From Epithemia pelagica (Eukaryota > Bacillariophyta > Bacillariophyceae > Surirellales > Surirellaceae), in contig OX337242.1 of NCBI GenBank assembly GCA_946965045.2, forward strand, positions 868,001 to 932,000: a stretch of 64,000 nucleotides of DNA, given 5' to 3'. A program made the translations under genes and the position numbers. Positions within the stretch are counted from its first letter, which is position 1; every line of letters begins with the position of its first letter. Below are positions 42,078 to 53,254 of the stretch, piece by piece. The notes beneath the pieces are model-generated. The model worked only from the letters and a program-made list of their open reading frames with translations. It was not told the DNA's origin and made no database searches.

Positions 42078-42098
42078 GGGTCGATTTCCCCAAACTCC
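42078..42098 (-). repeat. Right terminal inverted repeat (21 bp)
   Basis: Exact reverse complement of 38509-38529. Confidence 0.88.
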
Positions 42099-42101
42099 GT
42101 C
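42099..42101. repeat. Right 3-bp target-site duplication GTC
   Basis: Matches 38506-38508. Confidence 0.7.
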
Positions 42102-42635
42102 GGAATTTCAAGAGGTCTGCACAAAAAGCATACGTCGAGTGGCGAATCTTCACAGAGAGATATCCACCCCCACTTTTTGAACTCGACGAAGGGATCTACA
42201 AACCTACAAACGCACATGACAGAACATATCTCAAAGAGGGGCATCATTCGATCCATCAATTCGCCCCATGAATAGATTCGAAAAGAGGGGACCTTAGTCT
42301 ACCAAAGCTATCCACTCCTAACATCAAACAAACTTTCATTTCTCTCTCTAGTACTCCTAGCTAGTACTCCTAGAGTCTAAGGGGGTGACAGACTCTTCTA
42401 AAGTGTCTATGTAGTCCCACAATCATTGCCATTGCATGGCAAGGGACAATTGAGAACAGCATGTGTGCAAAGAGAGACAACAATGTATAATGATGCGTGA
42501 ACGAGATGCACTGCCGATTCGGAATTCGGCAGAGGCAAAGCAAAGTTTGTAGGTTCATGATTCCCCTTTCAACCCAAACTCCATCCGGAACAAACAGGCA
42601 TCCTTTTCGAATTTTTCGTCTCAATTGGACACGGA
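42102..42635. other. Intergenic, AGTACTCCT motifs
   Basis: No gene seen. Two copies of AGTACTCCT lie at 42350-42358 and 42363-42371, half of the palindrome found elsewhere in the window. Confidence 0.5.
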
Positions 42636-43223
42636 TTATGGGGTGTCGTTCTTCTTGTCCAGTGGATGGTGCATGTTGGGTAGACGAATGCGGAACGATT
42701 CGCGGTATCCATTGTCACCCCAATACGTGAAACGCACCGTGGTTTGTTGAGTACAAGAACCCAATGACACAAAGAGCGAACGGAGCGTCTCAAAAATTTC
42801 TTCATCAGTCATGCCTTCCTGGTACGAGGCAATCTCCCCTCTCACCTCTACCACTGGCTCCACATAAGTTTGGAGAGTCGTCTCATTTTGAGGATCGACG
42901 AACCCGTATGAAATATCTTGTGTGACACCGAAAATGGCACCGACAAACTTCTCCTTGTTGCGGTGGCGTTCTTTCATCCATGATGTAAACGCTTCCAAAA
43001 GATCGGATCGATTAAATTCCATGCCTCCTTTTTCGTACCCTGATCTCAAACCGACCGTTCCACTGAAATGGCGGCCTCGCGTCGTAGAAACTTCATATTC
43101 TTTATCACTAGCCGATGGCATGTTGTCGATGCCCGAAGATGCCAAGGGTGGGAGCAGAAGTGGGGTTTCTACAGGTGTCATTAAGACAAGGAAAGAAACT
43201 ACCGTCCGGCTCCACAAGACCAT
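42636..43223 (-). CDS. Secreted or organelle-targeted protein of unknown function
   Basis: 195 aa from ATG 43223. A signal-peptide-like N-terminus (MVLWSRTVVSFLVLMTPVET) is followed by a compact mixed region without low complexity (FNRSDLLEAFTSWMKERHRN, FVGAIFGVTQDISYGFVDP, EGMTDEEIFETLRSLFVSLG), which supports a real gene. No family recognised. The balanced composition of the second half suggests one small globular domain. Confidence 0.55.
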   Translation of the reverse strand: MVLWSRTVVSFLVLMTPVETPLLLPPLASSGIDNMPSASDKEYEVSTTRGRHFSGTVGLRSGYEKGGMEFNRSDLLEAFTSWMKERHRNKEKFVGAIFGVTQDISYGFVDPQNETTLQTYVEPVVEVRGEIASYQEGMTDEEIFETLRSLFVSLGSCTQQTTVRFTYWGDNGYRESFRIRLPNMHHPLDKKNDTP

Positions 43224-43563
43224 TTGATTTTGGATTTTGGACAATTTTGTGAGCGTATTCGTCCATGGTACATAGTACAACAACCATAAAATAAAACTAA
43301 CCCGAGCGGCAAAATAGCCCCTCTATGTATTTTAACGTGTTGTGTGCTTGCGCGCCGACGGAAATTTCGAGCGACCGTTGGATCGATTCTTTGTGTCCAT
43401 TGTCTCATTTTGGGTTTTCTGTACTTTTTATTCTTCATATCGTTTCTCTTTTGGAGCTTGCAGCAAATCAAGAAATCTCAATTCGGTAGAGACGATTGCA
43501 GTCTGGTACCGAATACATGTCTGTCGCCATTGTTTCCCATCGTGTACAGTGGATATCACAAGA

Positions 43564-45115
43564 TCAGGAGAAACTAGTAGATGGTCCAATAACATCATCC
43601 TCTCCAAATTCCACCAGCGAAAACTCGAGGGATGCATCATCTTCATCATCATCACCATCCCTATGTTGTCCGTTCATATAGGCTTGATGATCATGATAAT
43701 GAGTCCGCCTGGAGCAATCTGATGAAGTGCCACGTTGTCCCGACCCAGGAGTTCCGTTGTCGCGGTTGACCACGGCATCGACCGACAAGGCGAACAAGGC
43801 CTCTCCTGCACAGCGATCACTTTCTGTGAGATCATCGAAAGAGACAGAGGACGTTTGGTGCCCTACGCCAGAAGAGGAGGATGGTACTATGGGAGATGGT
43901 GGTCGCTCGTTCTTCCGACTCACGGTTCCGTCTCGGTGTCTTCGTCGTGACGTCTGCTGCGGCGGTTCCTGCCATTGAAGCCGATCCTGCCCCCAGCCGG
44001 TCTCCATAGGATCCCGCTGGTGACGCATTCCTTCCGCCTCGTATCTTGGGAACGAAGAAGTCGTATAGTACGACGTGTTCCTGTTGGAGTCGTATGCAGG
44101 AGTCCGTGGTTTCATCCTTTTAGTTTTATCTTGTTTCAAGGAATCTTCACGAAGTGACTGCTGTTCTGCTTTCCATGTTGGGGTGCCAGCTCCACTACGA
44201 GTGCCGGTTGAAAAGTCGTGATGCTGGTAGTCCTCCCTGGGGAAGTGCGCTACATTTCCGTTGTTCGTTGTTCGTGCCACGGGACAATAAGACTGCGATG
44301 ATGGTTCTGGCTGTGTTTCAATTCGTTGCCTGTTGCAGTCCTCGTCAACATGATGACTTCTTACAGCTTCAGGATTCTGACCGGGTTCATAAGTACTCAG
44401 ATCTTGATCGTCGGCAAGTCGTCTTTTGTGCCGCATTGCCTGGTTGATGAGGACCAAGACAAAGAAGAGAACATGAACAAGAAACAAGATGCAAGAAAGA
44501 AAACGTCAATATTGAAGAAGTAGAAGCGCATAAACATTGGACGCAGATGGACGGGTTATCTGTACGAACCTGAGACACTTTCACCCGGGCTTTTCGATCA
44601 CATAGTTCGACAAGTCGGAGTTCGGTGCAATTGTAACTACTGGTATCTTCTTTCATGAATCGACCACCACGTTGTTTTACAGAATTTACAATGAAGGTCG
44701 TGATGGCTACTTTCTCTTTGTTGCTTGTCGCCTTTTGGTAAGCAGGCAGATACTCGGTAATGAGTAACGCGAGACGACGATTCCCCTCATGTAAGTACGC
44801 TCCCTTGCCTCGTCCAGCAAACACGTCCACTGGACTGAGCATGTCGTAAAGGCTTGACATTTTTCTGTTTTGTCGAGGAGGTTGTGGGTTGTGTTGAAAA
44901 GAAGAGCCAATGCTGCTTTGTGTCCTTACCACACAATTCGACTCTTCGGTGGGCGACTGGAAGTGCTGCAGCTGGCGTTGGAACTCACTCCTATCAGCAC
45001 GCGTCCGTAAGCTCCTTCTTCTGATGCTTCTTTGCGGAGCATCAACAACGCTCTCATCATTGTTTGAACGCCCTCTCTTCTTGGAACGCTGCCATGGGTG
45101 AGTATTTTCTTCCAT
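43564..45115 (-). CDS. DUF6824-domain protein
   Basis: Two exons, 45115-44570 and 44439-43564 (130-bp intron, phase 0; the join codes KVSQ-AMRHKRR), 473 aa. Residues ~97-190 contain the domain: DVFAGRGKGAYLHEGNRRLA, LLITEYLPAYQKATSNKEK and FIVNSVKQRGGRFMKED, the conserved 'GRG..a..H.GNrrf' pattern of a family abundant in diatoms; its function is unknown to me. Basic and Ser/Arg/Gln-rich flanks (N-terminal RSKKRGRSN) suggest a nuclear protein. The C-terminal 290 residues are disordered and end in an acidic stretch. Confidence 0.78.
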
Positions 45116-45945
45116 GGTGGTGTTCTGTACTCGTTGTTTCAAAATGATTTTTGTTTGGTGGACGTTGAACGTAATAAAGCGAACACCACGTAGGGGAAAT
45201 GGGAAAAGAACACATCTGGACGTAGCACCGAGAGCGACTGGGTAGTGCAAATCCTATCTTGACCTTGATGGCGTTGAGGAGGATCTTGTCGTTCTATTGA
45301 TCTTTCCGAGATGGCGCAGCATGCCGCAAGATCCCGCATGTACCACGTTCTCTGTATTATTGTAAGGGCTATTGTCCACAGACGCAGAACACGAGCACGT
45401 CCGGCGTCCAGCACTTTCGGGGGAGTTCCCGCCATTGGATGATCGCGCGCCGGCATTGAAGACTCAATTAGTGCCACACGAGTAACCCAAATCACAAATC
45501 ACAATCAAAGAGGGTCTAAAGTTCCATGAACGGAACGACCATGAAAAGTGCATTTCTTGGACGAACGGTTATCTCTGAAACTGAAAACCACCATATTGTC
45601 TCTCAACCCGAATGAATCCCATGTCAAAACATCCCTTCCACAGTCAGTGAAGAACGCAACTCGTTCAGTATAGGATAAGGCTACAGTATTGGAGGTAATG
45701 GTTTTGTGGGATTAGTTTGTCACTCATGTTTACAATAGGACAATACAGGTATAGTCTCGCTACTAGAGTGGAGAAGCATTGTTGACACGCTCACATTTAC
45801 CTTGACACTATTCCCTTTCTTTCCACACGTTTTCCACACATTTCCCTGCCATGCATACTTCCATAGAACTAATTGAGGCTGCTTGCGCTCTCGTCCCACT
45901 CCGAACGTCCCGCTGCCCCCCTTCATACCAAAGGACGATATTGGT
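45116..45945. other. Intergenic, no gene seen
   Basis: Promoter of the DUF6824 gene and 3' flank of the EGF-domain gene. Several minus-strand frames of about 110 codons look random. Confidence 0.5.
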
Positions 45946-47187
45946 TTAATGAATGGTGGCGGCTGTTGTAGAATCATTCGTATTGGAAAAGATCCCTCCT
46001 GTGGGTTCGTTGCTTTGCAAAAAGACGCCGTCATTGCTCGATCCATGCACATATTCTTCGTCGTCGTCGTCTTCTTCTTCCTCCTCCTCTTTTTGTTGTT
46101 GTGGGCGGAGTTGGTGTGGGAAATCTTCGTCTTCTTCGCGACGATGGGGGTACAAGTTCATGATACTGCCATTGATCTTGTCGCCATCATCATCATCTTC
46201 GTAGATGGAAGAAAGCATGACTTCCATACGACTTGCTTTGGAATTCCAGGAACGGGATGTCGAACGACTCGGCACAGATGGAGCTGCCAACGACGGAGTC
46301 TGCCACAAGTTGACTTGGCTATGATGATCATGGAATGAGGAGGACGACGACGACGAGGCGTCACGTGCCTGCCGCCGTCGTCGTCGCACCAAATAAATGG
46401 TCATTCCTACCACCCACCCAATCAAGAACAAGCTCAACACTACAGCTCCACCCGTCGACATGCCCTCATTCCTGTTCGCACCATCCTGATTGGGTGCATA
46501 AAAGCCTCGATTGGGGTCGATCAAGCCCTGCAAATCCTGAGATTCAAAGACAAGTCGTTCGCAGTGACTTCCTTCAAAATGTTCATTGCATTCACATCCC
46601 GCATTCATGTATTGTTCCCGAAAGTCCAAATCTCCCGGCTGTTCTTTGGCCGCCAAAAAGTCGACCCGACACTTGCCTCCATTGGTACAAAAGTACAAGG
46701 GACGATCGGGATGGTAGGGATGAGGATTGCAGTATTCCGTGTAGCCCTTGCGACACACCTTGCCGGCAAAGTTGGAATCGACGCGATCGGCAATACCACA
46801 ATGACAGCTCCATTGATGATTCAACGAAAAGGGATCAGGTGTGGCGACCCAGGGAGAGGTGGAGATGACAAGTTCATCGCAGGCACGGCCAGAATATTCA
46901 CAGGTTTGGTCGGAAAGACAATTTTCTGTGGGAATTTCGCACACGACGCCACCCCATCCAGGAGGACATCGACATCGTTGAATGAGACCACCGGACTGAG
47001 AAATCTTTTGCAACTGATTCACCGTATCGGCCACGAATTCGCAAAAGCCATTGTTTTCGCATTCCAGTATACAATCGCGTCCCATGGGAGAGAGACTGAG
47101 TTGGTCATCAAAGTTATGGTTGGCCTCAAGTGGAGAGGCCATTGTAACAAGAAGCAATAGGGCTGGGTGGTTCCATTCCAATCTCAT
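45946..47187 (-). CDS. EGF-like-domain type I membrane protein
   Basis: 413 aa, single exon, true ATG at 47187. Signal peptide at residues 1-22 (ALLLLVTMASPLEA). The ectodomain has two EGF-like modules: CECNNGFC-type CILECENNGFCEF ... CRCPPGWGGVVCE (~39-84), and YFCTNGGKCRV ... AGCECNEHFEGSHCE (~165-212), with an intervening Cys-rich segment (TCEYSGRACDE ... WSCHCG). One transmembrane helix at ~246-266 (AVVLSLFLIGWVVGMTIYLV) is followed by a basic stop-transfer RRRRRQ. The cytosolic tail of ~145 residues is Ser- and acidic-rich. Likely a cell-surface receptor or adhesion protein; ligand unknown. Confidence 0.85.
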   Translation of the reverse strand: MRLEWNHPALLLLVTMASPLEANHNFDDQLSLSPMGRDCILECENNGFCEFVADTVNQLQKISQSGGLIQRCRCPPGWGGVVCEIPTENCLSDQTCEYSGRACDELVISTSPWVATPDPFSLNHQWSCHCGIADRVDSNFAGKVCRKGYTEYCNPHPYHPDRPLYFCTNGGKCRVDFLAAKEQPGDLDFREQYMNAGCECNEHFEGSHCERLVFESQDLQGLIDPNRGFYAPNQDGANRNEGMSTGGAVVLSLFLIGWVVGMTIYLVRRRRRQARDASSSSSSSFHDHHSQVNLWQTPSLAAPSVPSRSTSRSWNSKASRMEVMLSSIYEDDDDGDKINGSIMNLYPHRREEDEDFPHQLRPQQQKEEEEEEDDDDEEYVHGSSNDGVFLQSNEPTGGIFSNTNDSTTAATIH

Positions 47188-48101
47188 GGTTTGATCTTTG
47201 CGATGATGAAAGCGTTTACGAGGAACTTGGTCCGATCCAATTCAATGGATTGGTTCTTCCTTCCAAAATAAGGAAGGACGGCCACTGTTTTGAAATGGTA
47301 ATTATTTTGGTTTGAAGCTACTTGTTCTCTCACATGATTTCGCCGAGGACATGCCAGCAACAAACAAATCTCGGTTGGGTCTTGTGTGTGTCGTTTCCCA
47401 AAAATGGCGCATCGGCAAAAATCCCGAAAACCACATAAATTGTGAGGGAGACCAAACCAAAAACCTGGGATGAAAAATTTGCCGGAATGACTCGGTCCAT
47501 TCGCGCCGGGCGAGTCTCTGCAGGACTCCAAAGAGAGTTCCTCGGCACGGATCGGTCCCCCAACTGACACCCTTGGCCGGACAACGACTCCAATGGGCCA
47601 CAATGAGTATCGATGAGACCCATCCACACGGATTCCAAATTCATACATACGACCAAAGACCCCTTGTCGTTGGTTTGCTACACAAAAAAGAAAACTGTTC
47701 GGATACGAATAGCAGTTGTATTCCGACCGGTATGAGTCTCGTCGAGCGCTCCGGCCACTGTGAGTCTGATGGCTGTCACTTTGTCTCTCTCTTAGAAAGG
47801 GATGGGAACGTGATGGCACTGATAATTGGAAACGTGCAATACGTATTGGCATAAAAACAAATAGACATTCATCGTCCAACGATTTTTCTGTTGTACGGAT
47901 TGGGAGACCCAATTCCCGTCAAGTCTTGTGCTCGCACCCACACATCGTGTCAATTTGGAGCTTCCACAACCGCGTTTGTGTTTGCCCTGTGGTCCTGAGA
48001 AGCAGACCTCTCCAGAATTCGCTGCTATACAACAGTAGGATTACTCGAGCAGTTCCTGCCATTCATTCATTGCCAGTCCAATTCTTTGATCTGCGAGGAG
48101 C
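47188..48101. other. Divergent spacer, no supported gene
   Basis: 914 bp between the divergent EGF-protein and Ser-rich membrane-protein genes. A long minus-strand open frame (to about 47912) lacks an ATG at its start and any recognisable motif. Confidence 0.45.
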
Positions 48102-50447
48102 ATGGCAACGACACTTGTTCCATCCTCTGCACCTCTACCCAATCAAAACCTTTCTCCATGGGACTACAACCAGGAAGATGATCCACTTTCGTCTCATGCC
48201 ATCATCGATCCGGTTCCAATCGCTGCCGAAAAGAGACTGGACTGTCAACCGATGAAGGAGGGACAACAGCAATCCACAAATAACAAGGACGAATGGGTGA
48301 TGGGTCCCGGTGCATCTTCTAGCAACTACCAAAAGGAGACACAAGACGATACAAAGGATACTTTTGAGAAAGAAGTAGCAGATGGCACTGCCACTACCTC
48401 ATTTAGGAACATTGGTTTGAACACTCCGGATCAAGAGGACGAAAAGAAGGAGGACGATCATGAAGAACGAGCGTTTGTGACGGAAACTCCCACCAACTAT
48501 TACACGTGCCCTGAAGATGGAGAGGAGGAAAGCACGGGCGATTCCTCTCAAGACAATGACACCAATGGAGAGGAGGAAGATGAAGATGATGATGAAGAAT
48601 CGACCGAGATTCACTTTATTTCCGACGATGATTCTGCCGGTTCCTCGACTCTGGCACAACGTGCCTTTCATGCCTTTGCGCCCTATCTACAACGCAACCA
48701 CAACACTCATCACCACACCAGCATGACCAAACAACGCAAGGATCGACAGCCTACACCCGCAAACCAAAAGAAAAACCATGGCTTGCACGAGTGGGCCTGG
48801 CGTCAAGGTTCCTATCAATCGCAGCCATTCCCAGAACAGCAAGACGAGGAACCACAGGCAACCTCCTACAACACGCATGGACGTCAACCGCCACAACCCT
48901 CGTCTCATGTTGCAAGTCCTAAAACCACACTATCTGCCTCCTTGCCTACCACTCAGGCAAGAACGGCTGAACAGGATGGAGCAATGCGGAGGCCTCCATC
49001 TAGGAGTAGTTTGGTGTTGCGAAACCAATCCCTGGACCTGACGGAACAGAAAACGGGTTCTCAAGATGAAGAAATGGAACATAAACACGACGAAGAAGCG
49101 GCTCGAGAATCGTCCTCCTCTTCATATTGGTTCTCCCTTTCCAAATCCTCCTCCTTCTCATCGTCCGCCATTCCTTTGTTGTTCCCTCCCGCTTCTGCTT
49201 CACTGTCATCTTCAGGACAAGAACAACCCAAAGGATCTGCCCATTCTGCGCGCAAAGATTCTTCCCTATCCACCTTGACTCATAGTCACGGCAACAAGCC
49301 CCATCACTCGAAGCAACCACGCAAGTTTGGTCTTCCAGTATCGTCTTGGTCTTCGGCCTCCGTATCGTCGTCCATGTCACCATCCCTCGTCTCCCGAACC
49401 ACGAGCAGTACTACGAGAGCAATCGCCTCGGTGGTCCGTTCCTCGACACGGGTTCTACCCGGAGAATCCGATCGAATTGCCCATACCGAGTCCTTTGAGG
49501 TTTCCCTGGAGGGGACCACTGACACAATGGTCTTGTATGGGGCGTCCAACATGCCCCCGCATGACTATACCCAAGACGAGCAGGACGAGGAGGATCAAGA
49601 CGAGCACCGGCTCTTACAACCTCCCCAGTACTACTACCATTCGTATCCACAACCCCAATTTATATCCGAACTTTCATGGGAGGGAGGCAATCAACTACAG
49701 CCTCCTCAAGGTGATCGAGTACCACCCAACAATACCGGTGGGCCGGATACAAATGTACGGAAACCGCATCGACGAGGCCTGGCTGGTCGGTTACCGTTTT
49801 CGTCGTCGTCTTCTTCTTCTTCTTTGAAGCGCACGAGCAGAACATCGCAAAACGAGCCCAACAACCACGACAATGACAAGATTGCCGTTCATAATCACAA
49901 TAATACCACACAGACAAATTCTGTGTTGGTGGGAACGTTTTGGACCGGATCTGACACCAGTTGTGCGGCCTCATCCTCCATTTCCAGCAAGGACGAGGAT
50001 GAGGAACGTCGCAACAGAGACGCAGAAATGACGCGTAGAATGCAAGACAAGGATTATGACAGCCACGCCAGTTCCAGTGTTTTGGCATTTTCCTGCGCGG
50101 GTGTCAAGGTGACCATGAAATGGGCACAACTCGTGATTGCACTTACCTGCATGCTTCTTATACTGGTGTTGATCTTTTTGATTGTGGGCTTTGGGAACGG
50201 TTGGTTTGGAAACGAAACGACTACCAATGTCAGTACCAACGAGAACAACAACGACTTCCAAGAAACTTCAAAGGGTCCCACCATCGGGACCACCTCGGTT
50301 TCCTCTTTGGTAGCGATCGAAGTAACCCCTTCCGTCCCGACCCTGGTAGTGTCGCCCACGTTCTCACCAAGTGCTGCACCCTTGCTACGCTCTCCCACGG
50401 TGGTACCGGTTGCCATGACAGGTTACCCTTCCTTTGCCCCAAACTAA
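48102..50447 (+). CDS. Ser/Thr/Pro-rich single-pass membrane protein (LRR-receptor N-terminus-like)
   Basis: 781 aa, single exon. About 670 residues of low-complexity, Ser/Gln/Glu/His-rich sequence precede one strong transmembrane helix (WAQLVIALTCMLLILVLIFL, ~675-694). A short outer segment follows with Asn-glycosylation-like sites and PT/PS motifs (FSPSAAPLLRSPTVVP). Known from memory: diatom LRR receptor-like proteins have this cytosolic-TM-PS/PT layout before their LRRs. Here the ORF stops at YPSFAPN with no LRR, and no splice to an LRR exon was found. It is the first of four similar TM proteins (48.1, 51.0, 57.6, 61.2 kb). Confidence 0.65.
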   Translation: MATTLVPSSAPLPNQNLSPWDYNQEDDPLSSHAIIDPVPIAAEKRLDCQPMKEGQQQSTNNKDEWVMGPGASSSNYQKETQDDTKDTFEKEVADGTATTSFRNIGLNTPDQEDEKKEDDHEERAFVTETPTNYYTCPEDGEEESTGDSSQDNDTNGEEEDEDDDEESTEIHFISDDDSAGSSTLAQRAFHAFAPYLQRNHNTHHHTSMTKQRKDRQPTPANQKKNHGLHEWAWRQGSYQSQPFPEQQDEEPQATSYNTHGRQPPQPSSHVASPKTTLSASLPTTQARTAEQDGAMRRPPSRSSLVLRNQSLDLTEQKTGSQDEEMEHKHDEEAARESSSSSYWFSLSKSSSFSSSAIPLLFPPASASLSSSGQEQPKGSAHSARKDSSLSTLTHSHGNKPHHSKQPRKFGLPVSSWSSASVSSSMSPSLVSRTTSSTTRAIASVVRSSTRVLPGESDRIAHTESFEVSLEGTTDTMVLYGASNMPPHDYTQDEQDEEDQDEHRLLQPPQYYYHSYPQPQFISELSWEGGNQLQPPQGDRVPPNNTGGPDTNVRKPHRRGLAGRLPFSSSSSSSSLKRTSRTSQNEPNNHDNDKIAVHNHNNTTQTNSVLVGTFWTGSDTSCAASSSISSKDEDEERRNRDAEMTRRMQDKDYDSHASSSVLAFSCAGVKVTMKWAQLVIALTCMLLILVLIFLIVGFGNGWFGNETTTNVSTNENNNDFQETSKGPTIGTTSVSSLVAIEVTPSVPTLVVSPTFSPSAAPLLRSPTVVPVAMTGYPSFAPN

Positions 50448-50994
50448 ATGTATATTATCAAACAAAAGTTGATTTTCGCAACCCTACTAGGAGTACTAGG
50501 TAGAGAGCGATTTTTCAAGGTTGTCATTTGTCATGGCCCTAGCTAGGTAGGGAGCGGGAGGTAGGAGCAGGAGCATGGGTATACGGAATACGGATTACGG
50601 ATAAGGTATCTTTCCCGGTGTTGGTTTTTGGGGGCAAGCGGCCAACTCGTACATGCTAATTATTTGTCATATTATGATATAAGCCCTTTGAGTCGCTTTT
50701 GTCGAAGGAAATTAGTGGAGAGTAAGGGCATATGTATAATAATATTACCTGCACTCGATACAATTCTCGAGAACGCCAGCCGATTTGCCCAAATACGAGT
50801 ACCGATGTCCCACCATTTTTGTTGGTTGGAATTTTTGTTGTCGGATATGTGAAGGTAACATGAAAAATCTTTCTCGACAGAAACCATTTCGTCCTGGACG
50901 GCAAATGATCAGGGACTGCGCCTCTGTTCAAAGTCTCTTCTTTCGTAGATTTGGAACACTTCCATCAACGAGTTTCAAGAGGAATAGTTTGACA
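50448..50994. other. Intergenic, no gene seen
   Basis: Contains CTAGGAGTACTAGG-like sequence (AGGAGTACT at 50489-50497) 42 bp after the preceding stop codon. The frame of the next gene is open upstream, but its first clearly plausible ATG is 50995 (others at 50860 and 50905). Confidence 0.45.
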
Positions 50995-52676
50995 ATGGAG
51001 CCGTACCATATTGGGTCTGACGACAGATATATCCTTCATGACAATGACACCAACCATACATCTCCCACGGCACTTGAAGGAAATGCCTCTCACAGTGATC
51101 CAGAGCCGCACGATAAGATTCCACAAATAAAGGTAGAAGAGGAGTCGAAAGGCGAGGCTGAAAAGGGCAATATTTTCCAGGAAGATGAAACCAACCATAC
51201 ACCTCCCACGGCACTTGAAGGAAATGCCTCTCAAAGTCAACCAGAGCCGCACGATGAGATTCCAAAAATACAGGTAGAAGAGAAGTCGAAAGGCGATACT
51301 GAAAAGGGCAATATTTCCCAGGACGATGAAACCAACCATCCACCTCTTGAAGGAAATACCTCTCAAAGTGTGACCAAGCCTCTCGACGAGACTCCAAAAG
51401 TAAAGATAGAAGAAGAGTCGAAAAGTGATGCTGAAAAAGGAGATGTTTCAGACCAGAAGACCCACGAAGGTTCTTCAGTCGAGTTGCCAGAACACGACGA
51501 TCAAAGTCCTACAAATGATATACCACAAAGAATTGATCGTTTGCTTGGCCTTCCAACTGAGGGATTGGACTCCTTTTCTGGGGACGAAGCCAAGTTTGGA
51601 GATTCTGTTCTGAGCCTTTCTCAACTTTCGACCTCAAGTATCGGATTGGGTGTTGACACAAAATTCAGAAACTCCGACGGCCCACCATTGCTTATTTCTC
51701 CTTTTGACGTCCGACCACGACGCTCCAGTGGTAGCATGCTGTCCAAAGAATATTTTGATTCCAACTATGAGAAAGAGTCAGTTCTTTCTTCTGTTGGGGC
51801 ACATTCAGTTGGGTCTGATAACCGACCGGAGAAGGTCTCGCCTCTTTACATGCCCCCGACTTCTCCTGTCACGACCAATGGTTCTTCAACAGAGAGCGGC
51901 AGCAATGAGACTAAACCTAAAGAGAAAAGAAGGTTTTCGGAAACGGCAAAGGCGGCCATCATTGTCGGCGTGGTCATGCTCCTCACGTCGCTTGTTTTAG
52001 TATGTATCGCGATGGCCTCTTCTGTAACTTCTGATGACAACCATGACACGGTTGTCGAAAGCAACGACCATGAGGATTTTTGGAAGGTATATAATGATCA
52101 AACATCCAACAGCAAGTAAGTTACTGATCTCACTGAAAAATTCTCAGCATCACGCGTCATTCAGTATGTTGTCCTGACACAAGCTCACACGCAAGTCAAA
52201 ATGACCTTTTTGTTATTAGAGATACGAAGACGAACAGAACGGATGTATCGTATGCATCAATGCCGACGCCGTCACCCACAACAGATATTCAAGACGTGGA
52301 CGGTACGAATACAGACACGTCCAACTCGTTGCAAAGCGAACCTGGAATCTCACCAAGTCCATCAATTAGCCCAACTTTCACACCATCTGGTACACCATCT
52401 AGTACACCATCAATCAAACCCTCAGGTTCCCCATCGAGTATTCCACCATCTCGAGTCCCTTCCAACTTTCCATCCGTCTCTCCATCTCTTTCACAAATGC
52501 CAACAAGGACGACGAGTCCATCTAAATTCCCTTCCCAGAGTCCATCCCAATTTCCGTCCAAGTTCCGATCTAGTGCTCCAACCGTTTTGGGACTTCGACA
52601 ACAAGGTGTTGATCCAGATAGTGATGCTTCAGCCAGTCCCTCAGAGCACAGAGGTAAAAAAAGTGCTCGACTTTAA
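50995..52676 (+). CDS. Repeat-containing single-pass membrane protein with PS-rich ectodomain
   Basis: Exons 50995-52115 and 52220-52676 (104-bp intron, phase 2), 525 aa. Three acidic repeats of about 47 aa (141-bp period: 51049, 51190, 51331), each with TNH..PTALEGN and a VEE.SKG.AEKGN-type end, occupy residues ~15-155. A disordered Ser-rich part, a TM helix (AAIIVGVVMLLTSLVLVCIA, ~319-338) and an outer segment of PS/PT repeats (ISPSPSISPTFTPSGTPSS) follow. Another splice is possible near the 3' end (donor GTAAAA after PSEHR, acceptor TTTCTTTCAG), which would replace the last residues and read on to about 52909. Same layout as the neighbours at 48.1, 57.6 and 61.2 kb. Confidence 0.65.
51040..51460 (+). 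repeat. Three 141-bp coding repeats
   Basis: Period 141 bp, anchored on ACCAACCA at 51049, 51190 and 51331; the third unit is slightly shortened. Encodes the 47-aa acidic repeats of the surrounding gene. Confidence 0.8.
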
Positions 52677-52989
52677 ACAGTTTTCTTTCAGATCCCATTC
52701 AATGGATTGGTTTGTTCATTAGAATATTTGTATTCTCTGTCTGCCTCTTTGATTCTATACGACAAAAAGACCGTGTTTCAACACACCAGAATGATTCAAT
52801 GAGCTTAGTCGTACATCTGACCCATACATCGTTGAATCGGGACAAGTATATGTCAGAAACATTCGGCAAGAGTCAACGAAAAGGAATGACTTTTTATGCA
52901 TGTAAATGACCCTGTTAATTTGATTCTCTTATCTTTACGGTGCTCATAGTTCGTCACTTATGCTCACTGACAGGATTCGCATGAGCCAC

Positions 52990-53254
52990 CTCTACGGTAG
53001 CAGGGCGTTGCTATGTCAGCACCAGCGAGCTGCGAATTGTTCGAGGAAAGATCGACTTCTCACGCCTGTCTCTCATAGTCCAACCTTTATATTGTTCCCA
53101 CCAGGGTCCTTTCGGTACTGGGAACGTATTCGGTCCATGAGGATAATCGTAAACTCAGGTGCGTCTTTGTCTTCAATAAGTCGCATGCTTAGTTTCCACG
53201 TAGGTGAGACGTTCTGAACAGAACGAGAGATGAGCTTGCGTAGAATCAAGTCCT
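52990..53254 (-). pseudogene. Decayed receiver (REC) domain remnant of the histidine kinase
   Basis: Directly after the kinase stop codon (53255), a one-base shifted frame reads LLKDLILRKLISRSVQNVSP, then APEFTIILMDRIRSQ, like the receiver pattern 'c.ivDD...nr....r...i.p' and 'fd.IlmD'. Further frame changes give TGVRSRSF and LAGADIATPC, reminiscent of later receiver segments. The phospho-acceptor Asp pair at the start is not visible. Inferred: the kinase was a hybrid kinase whose receiver was lost by frameshifts. Confidence 0.55.

Larger units (their letters stand above)
38509..42098. mobile_element. Complete PIF/Harbinger-like DNA transposon
   Basis: A 3590-bp element with perfect 21-bp terminal inverted repeats (38509-38529 and 42078-42098, starting GGAGTTTGGGGAAATC) and 3-bp GTC duplications. 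It carries two divergent spliced genes, a DDE_Tnp_4-type transposase (minus) and a Myb/SANT-like protein (plus), the standard Harbinger pair, with a palindromic 20-bp array between them. Both coding regions are open and the termini match exactly, so the copy may be active or recently inserted. Confidence 0.87.

Noticed and set aside
45139-45495. 118-codon minus-strand ORF overlapping the DUF6824 promoter
   Set aside because: No recognisable features and irregular composition; likely chance.
47184-47912. Long minus-strand open frame upstream of the EGF-domain gene
   Set aside because: No ATG at its start, no domain or signal peptide, and other frames in the same stretch are equally open.
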